Source: Streptosporangiaceae bacterium
GTDB taxonomy: Bacteria > Actinomycetota > Actinomycetes > Streptosporangiales > Streptosporangiaceae
Assembly: GCA_030050125.1 (NCBI GenBank)
Contig: JASIJN010000184.1
Span: 1 to 9,547, forward strand
Length of the DNA stretch: 9,547 nucleotides
Reading direction: 5' to 3'
Position numbers and translations under genes: made by a program. The notes beneath the pieces were generated by a model. That model made no database searches and had not been told where the DNA came from. It saw nothing but the letters and a program-made list of their open reading frames with translations. Positions 1 to 5,975 of this stretch are shown here, in pieces; positions within the stretch are counted from its first letter, which is position 1; each line of letters begins with the position of its first letter.

Positions 1-450
1 CACGGCCGGCGCCAGCCAAGGGGGCCCGGACCGCGAGACGAGGACCGCCCCGGCGACCAGCGCCGCGGCGCCCGCGCCCAGGGCCACCCAGCGGACGTCA
101 CGCGGCACCCAGCGGCCGGGCTGCTCGTTCAGCTTCGTCGCGATCACGTCGGCGACGTCGTCAAAGGCCATCTGGGGCAGCTGGGCCCGGTGCGGCCGCA
201 GGTAGATCATCTCGCCGTCGCGCAGGCCCGCCTGGATCGGGGTCATGGCGGGCGAGAACGGCTCCTGGCCCAGTCGCTGCAGCACCCACCCGCCCTTCTC
301 CCCGACCACGTCCGGGCCGTCCAGGCCCGCGTACCTGGCCACGGCCGGGAAGAGATCGGCGAACGACACGTAGCCGGGGAGCGCGATGTCGACGCGCCGG
401 GACGGCCCTACCACCGTGATCCGGCACAGGTCGCTTCCGCCTGCCGTCAT
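1..450 (-). CDS. eccD: EccD-type type VII secretion membrane protein, N-terminal part (3' end outside window)
   Basis: EccD forms the multi-spanning channel-like part of the type VII secretion inner-membrane complex. The first 150 residues are visible, read from an ATG at 450 with a GAGGT Shine-Dalgarno about 7 nt upstream; the frame stays open to the window edge. Residues about 8-86 match the ubiquitin-like (YukD-like) cytosolic domain that precedes the membrane part in this family: it opens with CRITVVGPSRRVDIALP and closes with LRDGEMIYLRPHRAQLP. A polar linker rich in D, E and R follows, then a first hydrophobic segment at about 121-139 (WVALGAGAAALVAGAVLV). The remaining membrane helices expected of EccD lie beyond the window. 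It is divergent from eccC, and that pairing strongly supports the call. The identification rests on recognised sequence pattern and context, not on a search. Confidence 0.9.
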   Translation of the reverse strand, partial: MTAGGSDLCRITVVGPSRRVDIALPGYVSFADLFPAVARYAGLDGPDVVGEKGGWVLQRLGQEPFSPAMTPIQAGLRDGEMIYLRPHRAQLPQMAFDDVADVIATKLNEQPGRWVPRDVRWVALGAGAAALVAGAVLVSRSGPPWLAPAV

Positions 451-675
451 CTGCCTACCTCGCAACCTGAGTTGATCAGCGCTACCGGCGCACGCGGACG
501 CCCAAAGGGACGGCCTTCGCGCGCGCCGCCCGGCCGTGCTCCGGAGCCGGCCGCCATTGAGCGCATCGCCCGCTAAGGCGGAAATACGGCCGTAGAATGA
601 TAACTCCCCTCAGCGCGGACCAACCGCTCCAATCTGCCGCGCCATGGCCAGCAGCGGCCGGAGAAAGGCTGCCCC
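451..675. promoter_or_regulatory. Divergent eccD/eccC intergenic region
   Basis: This 225-bp gap separates two divergent secretion genes and should hold promoters for both. The only clear A/T-richer patch is about 575-605, just upstream of eccC. It contains a TAGAAT hexamer (593-598) that fits an actinobacterial -10 box (TAnnnT) and would give a leader of about 70 nt. I see no good -35 at normal spacing: TTGAGC at 557-562 is too far upstream. A hairpin-forming repeat is listed separately. The eccC ribosome binding site (GGAG plus AAAGG, 660-668) lies at the right edge. Confidence 0.45.
532..552. repeat. Inverted repeat between eccD and eccC
   Basis: GGCCG (532-536) pairs with CGGCC (548-552). 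Between them is the 10-bp palindrome GCTCCGGAGC (538-547), with a single unpaired T at 537. It sits upstream of the candidate eccC -10 box and within the eccD upstream region, so it could be an operator. In DNA this GC-rich, short dyads also arise by chance. Confidence 0.3.
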
Positions 676-3600
676 GTGAGCACCGTCATCGTCCGTCGCG
701 CCGAGCGGCATGACCCGCCCGAGCTGCCGAGCGGCGAGATCCTGCTCCAGTCGCCGCCGGAGATCCCCGAGGTGACGGCGGACAACTTCCAGCAGACGCT
801 GATGTACCTGCCGATGCTGGCCATGATGGTCGGGATGGGCACCATGTTCGCCGGCCAGAGCTCGAGCCCGATCATTTACGTGGGCGGCGGCGCCATGGCC
901 CTGGGCATGGGCGGCATGATGATCGGCCAGATCGGCCGCGGCAAAGGCGAGCGCAAGAACAAGCTGAATGGCCTGCGCCGCGACTACCTGCGCTACCTGG
1001 GCCAGGTCCGGCGCAAGGTACGCCAGGTGGCCAGCGCGCAGCGGGAGGCGCTCGAGTGGGTCAGCCCCGACCCGCGCGCGCTCCCGTCCCTCCTCATCGA
1101 CCCCGAGCTGCGGCGGGTCTGGGAGCGGCGGGCGTCGAGCGACGACTTCGCCAAGGTCCGCATCGGCACCGGGACGCACCGGCTGGCGGTCCGGCTGGTG
1201 CCGCCGGAGACCAAGCCGGTCGAGGATCTCGACCCGCTCTGCGCGGGCGCGCTGCGGCGGTTCATCCGGGCCCACGGCAGCGTTCCCCAGCTGCCGGTCG
1301 GCATCGCCCTGCGCTCGTTCGCGCGCATCGCCCCCGGGGGCGAGCCCGAGGCCGCCTACGGCATGCTCCGGGCGATGATCGCGCAGCTAGCGGTGTTCCA
1401 CTCTCCCGATGACGTCCGGATCTGCGTGTGCGCCTCGCGGGACCGGATGCAGTGGTGGCAGTGGATCAAGTGGCTGCCGCACAACATGCACCCGACGGAG
1501 ATCGACGCGGCGGGCCCGGTTCGCCTGATGGCTCCCAGCCTGCCGCAGCTCGAGGCGATGATCGCGACCGAGCTCGCCAGCCGCCCCCCGTTCTCGGCGG
1601 GCCGGTCGGCGACGCTGCCGTTTCACGTGGTGATCATGGACGGCGGCGAGGGGATCCTGGACTCCCGGCTGGGCACCGACGGCATCGAGGGGGCCGTGCT
1701 CATCGACCTGACCCCGGCCTCGGCCTCGGCGCCAGGCACGGCGTCCGCGCCCGCGCTGCGCCTGAGCGTGAGCGCCCGCGGCACCGACATGCTCACCAGG
1801 GACCGGACGGGCGCCGAGGTGCGCTCGTCGATCGGCCGCCCGGACGTCATGTCGCTGGCCGAGGCCGACGCGTTCGCCCGCCAGATGGCGCCGCTGCGGC
1901 CCGGGATCGGCGCCCGCCCCGACGACCCGCTGGCCGCCGACACCACGCTGACCTCGCTGCTGGGCATCGCCAGTCCGCTCGGGCTGGACGTCACCGCGCT
2001 GTGGCGGCCGCGGCCGCCCCGCGGCAGGCTCCGGGTGCCGATCGGCAGCGACGCCGACGGTGCCCCGGTCGACCTGGACATCAAGGAGTCGGCCCAGGGC
2101 GGCATGGGCCCGCATGGCCTGGTCATCGGCGCGACCGGGTCGGGCAAGTCGGAGCTGCTCCGGACGCTGGTGCTGGGCCTGGCCCTGACCCATCCCTCGC
2201 AGATGCTCAACTTCGTCCTGGTGGACTTCAAGGGCGGCGCGACCTTCCTCGGCCTGGAACGGCTGAGCCATGTGTCCGCCGTGATCACCAACCTGGCCGA
2301 CGAGCTCCCGCTGGTGGACAGGATGCGCGACGCGCTGAACGGCGAGCTGGTCCGCAGGCAGGAACTGCTGCGCGCGGCGGGGAACTACGCCTCGCTGCGC
2401 GACTACACCAGGGCGCGCGAGGAGGGAGCCGACCTGCCGCCGGTGCCGACCCTGTTCGTGGTCATCGACGAGTTCTCCGAGCTGCTCTCGGCCAGGCCGG
2501 AATTCATCGACCTGTTCGTCATGATCGGCCGGCTGGGCCGGTCGCTCGGCGTGCATCTGCTGCTCGCCTCGCAGCGCCTGGAGGAAGGCAAGCTGCGCGG
2601 CCTGGATACCCACCTGTCCTACCGGATCGGCCTGCGCACGTTCTCCGCGTCGGAATCGCGGGTCGTGCTCGGCGTGCCCGACGCCTACGAGCTGCCGTCC
2701 CAGCCGGGCAACGGCTACCTCAAGTTCGACACCGGCGGCATGACCAGGTTCAAGGCGGCGTACGTCTCGGGGCCGGCGGTCCCGGGCCAGACCCGCGCCT
2801 CGCAGCGCCGGGTCAAGCCGGTGATCGTGCCGTTCGGCCCCGGCTACATCAGGCCCGAGGTGATCGACGAGAAGCCGCGGCCAGAGGACCAGCACACCGA
2901 CCCGGGCGAGAGCCTGCTCGGCGTGGTGGTCGGCCAACTGGCCGGCCGCGGGGCGGCCGCGCACCAGATCTGGCTGCCGCCGCTGGACGTGCCGCCCACC
3001 CTGGACGAGCTGCTGCCTCCGCTGGGGATCACCGCCCGGTACGGGTTCTCGGTGGAGAGCCAGGACTGGCGGGGCAGGCTCCGCGCCGTCGCCGGCATCG
3101 TGGACCGGCCGTTCGATCAGCGCCGGGACCCGCTGTGGGTCGACCTGTCCGGGGCCGCGGGCCACGCCGCGGTGGTGGGCGCGCCGCAGAGCGGCAAGTC
3201 CACGATGATGCGGGCCCTGATCAGCTCGCTGGCGCTGCTGCACACGCCGCGAGAGATCCAGTTCTACTGCCTGGACTTCGGCGGCGGGTCGCTGACCGGG
3301 CTGGGCGGCCTGCCGCACGTCGGGGGGATCGCCAGCCGGCTGGACGCCACCAGCGTCCGCCGCACGGTGGCCGAGGTCCAGGGCGTGCTCACCCGCCGCG
3401 AGCGGGAGTTCGCCGAGCAGAAGATCGAGTCGATGTCCGCGTACCGCCGGATGCGGGCCAGCGGCGAGATCGCGGGGGACGGGTACGGGGACGTGTTCCT
3501 GGTCGTGGACGGCTGGCTCACCCTGCGCCAGGACTACGAGCAACTGGAGGCCGAGGTCACCGCGATCGCGGCCCGGGGCCTCGGCTACGGGGTGCACGTG

Positions 3601-4686
3601 CTGGCCGCCACCGGCAAATGGTCGGAGTTCCGGCCCGCGATCCGCGACCTGTTCGGCACCCGGCTGGAGCTGCGGCTGGGCGACCCGTACGAGTCGGAGG
3701 TGGACCGCAGGCTGGCGGCCAACGTGCCAGAGTCCGCGCCCGGCCGTGGCATCACCCGGGAAGGGCTGCACTTCCTGACCGCGTTGCCGCGCATCGACTC
3801 GCAGCCCGACGCGGACAGCCTGCCCGACGGGATGCGCAAGATGGTGGAGACGCTGGCCGTCGCGTGGCAGGCAGAGCCGGCGCCGCGAGTCCGGCTGCTC
3901 CCGGACGTCCTGCCGGTCAGCGCGCTGCCGGGCGCGGCGCAGGCCGGCCAGAAGATCCCGTTCGGCATCGACGAGAGCACGCTGTCGCCGGTGCTGCTCG
4001 ACTTCGGCGCCGACCCCCACCTCCTGGTGTTCGGCGACACCGAGTGCGGCAAGTCGAACCTGCTGCGGCTGGTCGCGGAGAGCGTGGTCGGCCGCTACAC
4101 GCCCGACGAGGCCCGGCTGATCTTCATCGATTACCGCCGGTCGCTGCTGGACAGCGCGGACACCGAGCATTGCATCGGCTACGCCGCATCGTCGGCCGCG
4201 GCGGCCCCGCTGATCAACGACGTGCGAGAGGCGCTGGTCAAGCGGCTGCCGCCGCCCGACCTGACCCCGCAGCAGCTGCGCAGCCGGTCCTGGTGGGAGG
4301 GCTCGGACCTGTTCCTGGTCGTCGACGACTACGACCTCGTGGCCGGCGCGGCCAACCCGCTGCTCGCGATCGCCGACCTCATCCCCCAGGCCCGTGACAT
4401 CGGGCTGCACCTGATCCTGGCCCGGTCGGCCGGCGGGGCCGGGCGCGCCATGTTCGACCAGATCATTCAGCGCGTCCGCGAGATGGGCACCCCGGGGATG
4501 ATCATGTCGGGCAGCAAGGATGAGGGAGCCCTCATCGGCGGGGTCAAGCCGCAGGCCCAGCCGCCTGGCCGCGGCCACTTCGTCGAGCGGAGGTCGGGCA
4601 GCCGGCTGGTCCAGATCGCGCTGCTGGACGACGGGGACGCGCCCGTCAAGGGCCAGCACCACGCGCCGCCCGCGGGCCAGGTCTAG
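676..4686 (+). CDS. eccC: EccC, FtsK/SpoIIIE-family motor ATPase of type VII secretion (unsplit)
   Basis: EccC is the membrane-anchored ATPase that recognises substrates and powers type VII export. The 1336-aa length matches single-chain EccC, not the split EccCa/EccCb form of ESX-1. The start is the GTG at 676, with AAAGG 7 nt upstream. Two hydrophobic segments (about 41-59 and 65-86) anchor the N-terminus. Three tandem ATPase domains follow. Domain 1 has Walker A GATGSGKS (485-492) and Walker B LFVVIDE (D598, E599). Domain 2 has GAPQSGKS (835-842) and VFLVVDG (D945, with Gly in place of Glu). Domain 3 has GDTECGKS (1120-1127) and LFLVVDD (D1217, D1218). Only domain 1 has the full DE Walker B pair. 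This agrees with the known EccC picture, in which domain 1 is the main hydrolase and domains 2-3 are regulatory or substrate-binding. An Ala/Ser/Pro-rich low-complexity stretch (348-360) interrupts the region before domain 1. Confidence 0.96.
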   Translation: MSTVIVRRAERHDPPELPSGEILLQSPPEIPEVTADNFQQTLMYLPMLAMMVGMGTMFAGQSSSPIIYVGGGAMALGMGGMMIGQIGRGKGERKNKLNGLRRDYLRYLGQVRRKVRQVASAQREALEWVSPDPRALPSLLIDPELRRVWERRASSDDFAKVRIGTGTHRLAVRLVPPETKPVEDLDPLCAGALRRFIRAHGSVPQLPVGIALRSFARIAPGGEPEAAYGMLRAMIAQLAVFHSPDDVRICVCASRDRMQWWQWIKWLPHNMHPTEIDAAGPVRLMAPSLPQLEAMIATELASRPPFSAGRSATLPFHVVIMDGGEGILDSRLGTDGIEGAVLIDLTPASASAPGTASAPALRLSVSARGTDMLTRDRTGAEVRSSIGRPDVMSLAEADAFARQMAPLRPGIGARPDDPLAADTTLTSLLGIASPLGLDVTALWRPRPPRGRLRVPIGSDADGAPVDLDIKESAQGGMGPHGLVIGATGSGKSELLRTLVLGLALTHPSQMLNFVLVDFKGGATFLGLERLSHVSAVITNLADELPLVDRMRDALNGELVRRQELLRAAGNYASLRDYTRAREEGADLPPVPTLFVVIDEFSELLSARPEFIDLFVMIGRLGRSLGVHLLLASQRLEEGKLRGLDTHLSYRIGLRTFSASESRVVLGVPDAYELPSQPGNGYLKFDTGGMTRFKAAYVSGPAVPGQTRASQRRVKPVIVPFGPGYIRPEVIDEKPRPEDQHTDPGESLLGVVVGQLAGRGAAAHQIWLPPLDVPPTLDELLPPLGITARYGFSVESQDWRGRLRAVAGIVDRPFDQRRDPLWVDLSGAAGHAAVVGAPQSGKSTMMRALISSLALLHTPREIQFYCLDFGGGSLTGLGGLPHVGGIASRLDATSVRRTVAEVQGVLTRREREFAEQKIESMSAYRRMRASGEIAGDGYGDVFLVVDGWLTLRQDYEQLEAEVTAIAARGLGYGVHVLAATGKWSEFRPAIRDLFGTRLELRLGDPYESEVDRRLAANVPESAPGRGITREGLHFLTALPRIDSQPDADSLPDGMRKMVETLAVAWQAEPAPRVRLLPDVLPVSALPGAAQAGQKIPFGIDESTLSPVLLDFGADPHLLVFGDTECGKSNLLRLVAESVVGRYTPDEARLIFIDYRRSLLDSADTEHCIGYAASSAAAAPLINDVREALVKRLPPPDLTPQQLRSRSWWEGSDLFLVVDDYDLVAGAANPLLAIADLIPQARDIGLHLILARSAGGAGRAMFDQIIQRVREMGTPGMIMSGSKDEGALIGGVKPQAQPPGRGHFVERRSGSRLVQIALLDDGDAPVKGQHHAPPAGQV

Positions 4687-4699
4687 GGACCGGCAAGGT

Positions 4700-4716
4700 T
4701 CACCCTGTCCGGGTGA
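4700..4716. repeat. Short inverted repeat after eccC
   Basis: TCACCC (4700-4705) and GGGTGA (4711-4716) form a perfect 6-bp dyad around a 5-nt loop, starting 14 nt after the eccC stop. It could be a weak terminator or an operator for the next gene. No T-run follows. If it terminates, the repeat-protein gene needs its own promoter in 4717-4780, where I find no convincing -35/-10 pair. Confidence 0.3.
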
Positions 4717-4780
4717 CGTCAGTCCGCCGGGCGGGGGTATTCAACTGCCTCGCGAGACACGCCACGTGTGGACTGCCGCT

Positions 4781-4788
4781 GAAGGAGG
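4781..4788 (+). promoter_or_regulatory. Strong Shine-Dalgarno that fixes a TTG start
   Basis: GAAGGAGG is a near-perfect anti-16S match and ends 5 nt before the TTG at 4794. The longer reading from GTG 4713 would add 27 residues that look nothing like the rest of the protein and has no comparable site. TTG is therefore preferred. Confidence 0.8.
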
Positions 4789-4793
4789 CTTCA

Positions 4794-5369
4794 TTGACAA
4801 CGACCACCGAGCAGATGACCGAGGCAGCGGAGGAGGAGCTCCTCGCTTCGCTGATGAGCCGCCGCGAGGAGGACGACCGGCCGGTCATCGAGTACCCGCT
4901 GCTGCTCGCCGCCATGATGCGCCGCCGCCGGGACCGCGGCGAGCGCATGATCGAGCATCCGCTGCTGCTCGCCGCCATGATGCGCCGCCGGGAACGAGAC
5001 GAGGAAGACGAGCCCATCATCGAGCACCCGCTGCTGCTCGCCGCCATGATGCGCCGCCGGGAGCGCGGCGAGCGCATGATCGAGTACCCGCTGCTGCTCG
5101 CCGCCATGATGCGCCGCCGCCACGACGAGGGTGACGTTCTCATGGAGCACCCGCTGATGCTCGCCGCCATGATGCGCCGCCGCCACGACGAGGGTGACGT
5201 TCTCATGGAGCACCCGCTGATGCTCGCCGCCATGATGCGCCGCCGCCGGGACCGCGGCGAGCGCATGATCGAGCACCCGCTGCTGCTCGCCGCCATGATG
5301 CGCCGCCGCCACGACGACGGTGACGGCCTCATGGAGCACCCGCTGATGCTCGCAGCGCTCGCACGGTAA
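4794..5369 (+). CDS. Tandem 21-residue-repeat protein of unknown function
   Basis: I do not recognise this 191-aa protein. After a 30-residue Thr/Glu-rich N-terminus come seven full repeats and a shortened eighth. Each has the core (E)HP or (E)YP followed by LLLAAMMRRR or LMLAAMMRRR, then a charged linker of about 6-9 residues. Unit lengths are 21, 23, 20, 21, 21, 21, 21 and 13. Every core runs from an HP or YP helix-start-like pair, through an eight-residue hydrophobic block, into a basic RRR block. Linkers contain Gly and acidic residues (RDRGER, HDEGDV). The hydrophobic blocks are too short to span a membrane, and there is no signal peptide, tryptophan or cysteine. Third codon positions are GC-rich as in neighbours, supporting this frame over the other open frames. 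It lies 107 nt after eccC on the same strand. Possible roles are type VII cargo, a scaffold built from short helices, or a multi-copy peptide precursor; none is demonstrated. Confidence 0.85.
   Translation: MTTTTEQMTEAAEEELLASLMSRREEDDRPVIEYPLLLAAMMRRRRDRGERMIEHPLLLAAMMRRRERDEEDEPIIEHPLLLAAMMRRRERGERMIEYPLLLAAMMRRRHDEGDVLMEHPLMLAAMMRRRHDEGDVLMEHPLMLAAMMRRRRDRGERMIEHPLLLAAMMRRRHDDGDGLMEHPLMLAALAR
4884..5366 (+). repeat. In-frame coding tandem repeat array, ~63-nt period, 8 units
   Basis: Unit starts are 4884, 4947, 5016, 5076, 5139, 5202, 5265 and 5328. Most units are 63 nt; unit 2 is 69 nt, unit 3 is 60 nt and the last is cut to 39 nt by the stop. The core is almost invariant even at synonymous sites (for example CTGCTGCTCGCC for LLLA), which implies recent expansion or gene conversion. 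All length changes are multiples of 3, so the reading frame is preserved. Confidence 0.95.
5121..5246 (+). repeat. Two identical adjacent 63-nt copies
   Basis: Bases 5121-5183 and 5184-5246 are identical over all 63 positions by direct comparison. Each encodes the HDEGDV linker plus its LMEHPLMLAAMM core and RRR. This is the most recent visible duplication and shows that the duplicating unit runs from linker start to RRR. Confidence 0.95.
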
Positions 5370-5411
5370 CCGGCGGGCGCGGCGCTGCGCTGATGGTCCG
5401 GCAGGGCCTGA

Positions 5412-5447
5412 CCGCGCCCGGGCCCGCGATCGCGGATCCGGGCGTGG
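5412..5447. terminator. Stem-loop after the repeat gene, possible terminator
   Basis: CCGCGCCCGG (5412-5421) pairs with CCGGGCGTGG (5438-5447) as a 10-bp stem with one G-U pair. The loop contains the palindrome CGCGATCGCG (5425-5434). It starts 43 nt after the repeat-gene stop. There is no T-run, which is common for actinobacterial terminators. The symmetric loop could equally be a protein-binding site. Confidence 0.4.
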
Positions 5448-5526
5448 CCAGGCTCCGCGCCGCGCTCCCCACGCACCCCAGTAGCTGATGGCCGAGGCGG
5501 CCAGAGCCGTGCCGGCACTGACAAAC

Positions 5527-5534
5527 GAAGGAGA
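5527..5534 (+). promoter_or_regulatory. Strong Shine-Dalgarno of the 125-aa gene
   Basis: GAAGGAGA ends 5 nt before the ATG at 5540. Motif and spacing nearly duplicate the site of the upstream repeat gene and are stronger than that of eccC. Confidence 0.8.
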
Positions 5535-5539
5535 CAAGC

Positions 5540-5917
5540 ATGCCGGTTGAATCGTCTAAGGAGACGAACGGCGACCAAGTAGAGTCGCTGATCGAGGACT
5601 TGATCCAGGAAATTCTGAACGACTCAGGCGGATCTTCCCAATCCTCGGCGCGTGGTATGGCTGCGATGGCCGCCCTCTTCGAGACGGCTATTGGATCCGG
5701 CCGGGGAGGTTCGCGGACCTCGATGCTCGAAAGGCTTGTTGTCGCGGAGGCATTCGCGAATGAGCTGGCCGACGCCCTGGCGCCTGCGCTGGCCGAGCAG
5801 CTGGCACCGCGACTGATGAAGGCCATGGAGCAGTACATGACCACCGACGCGGCGAGCAAGAAGCCGACGCCGGCGGCCAGGTCGAACGGCCCGGGCAAGA
5901 AGCCGGACACGAGGTGA
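5540..5917 (+). CDS. Small helical protein with C-terminal YxxxD motif, function unknown
   Basis: I do not recognise this 125-aa protein. The start is ATG 5540 with a strong Shine-Dalgarno. Predicted layout by eye: an acidic amphipathic helix (about 13-28, VESLIEDLIQEILND), a Gly/Ser linker (29-38), a second helix (about 39-51), another Gly/Ser linker (52-60), a long Ala/Leu-rich amphipathic helix (about 61-100), then a disordered Lys/Pro/Gly tail (104-125). Its only tyrosine lies in YMTTD (Y99-D103) at the end of the long helix, which fits the YxxxD/E export motif of type VII substrates. There is no WxG turn, no tryptophan and no signal peptide. A/T-ending codons are common in codons 1-74 (24 of 74) but rare in 75-125 (3 of 51), unlike neighbouring genes. 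It may be a type VII substrate or accessory protein; a cytosolic scaffold is an alternative. Confidence 0.8.
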   Translation: MPVESSKETNGDQVESLIEDLIQEILNDSGGSSQSSARGMAAMAALFETAIGSGRGGSRTSMLERLVVAEAFANELADALAPALAEQLAPRLMKAMEQYMTTDAASKKPTPAARSNGPGKKPDTR

Positions 5918-5962
5918 TCGTGACCGAACCAATCGCCTGACCTGGGTGGATGGCGAGTCCGC

Positions 5963-5968
5963 TAGCCT
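5963..5968 (+). promoter_or_regulatory. Candidate -10 box for leaderless serA transcript
   Basis: TAGCCT matches TAnnnT and lies 7 nt before the GTG at 5976, so transcription would begin at or next to the start codon. No convincing Shine-Dalgarno precedes this GTG. A weak -35-like CTGACC lies at 5937-5942, with a rather long 20-nt spacer. Leaderless genes with this arrangement are common in actinobacteria. Confidence 0.45.
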
Positions 5969-5975
5969 GGGGCCA

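Larger units (their letters stand above)
5370..5539. other. Intergenic stretch between repeat gene and 125-aa gene
   Basis: This 170-bp gap holds a GC-rich hairpin (5412-5447), a possible 31-codon ORF from ATG 5393 to TGA 5488 with no ribosome binding site, and the GAAGGAGA Shine-Dalgarno of the next gene (5527-5534). I see no clear promoter. Confidence 0.5.

Noticed and set aside
557..598. TTGAGC and TAGAAT as a -35/-10 promoter pair for eccC
   Set aside because: The spacer is about 30 nt, far from the usual 16-19. Only the -10-like hexamer is retained as a possibility.
1387..4662. Very long open frames antisense to, and out of frame with, eccC
   Set aside because: They are rich in Arg, Ala, Gly and Pro without domain structure, as expected for shadows of a high-GC gene. 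The eccC frame has three ATPase domains.
4713..4793. GTG 4713 as start of the repeat protein
   Set aside because: It adds 27 residues unlike the rest, has no good ribosome binding site, and lies inside the dyad after eccC. TTG 4794 has a near-perfect site.
4884..5366. Possible CRISPR array
   Set aside because: Units are contiguous, in frame, lack unique spacers and encode a regular peptide repeat; no cas genes are present.
5393..5488. 31-codon ORF (begins MVRQGLTAPG) between the repeat gene and the 125-aa gene
   Set aside because: It has no Shine-Dalgarno and overlaps a likely terminator stem-loop; there is no independent support for translation.
4700..5578. Long minus-strand open frames through the repeat array
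   Set aside because: A stop-free ~63-nt repeat leaves several frames open over its full length. The plus frame has the strong ribosome binding site and GC-ending codons; the minus frames have neither.
5920..5940. Six-codon ORF (MTEPIA) upstream of serA
   Set aside because: It is too short to judge, and the leaderless promoter would lie downstream of it, so it would not act as a leader peptide.
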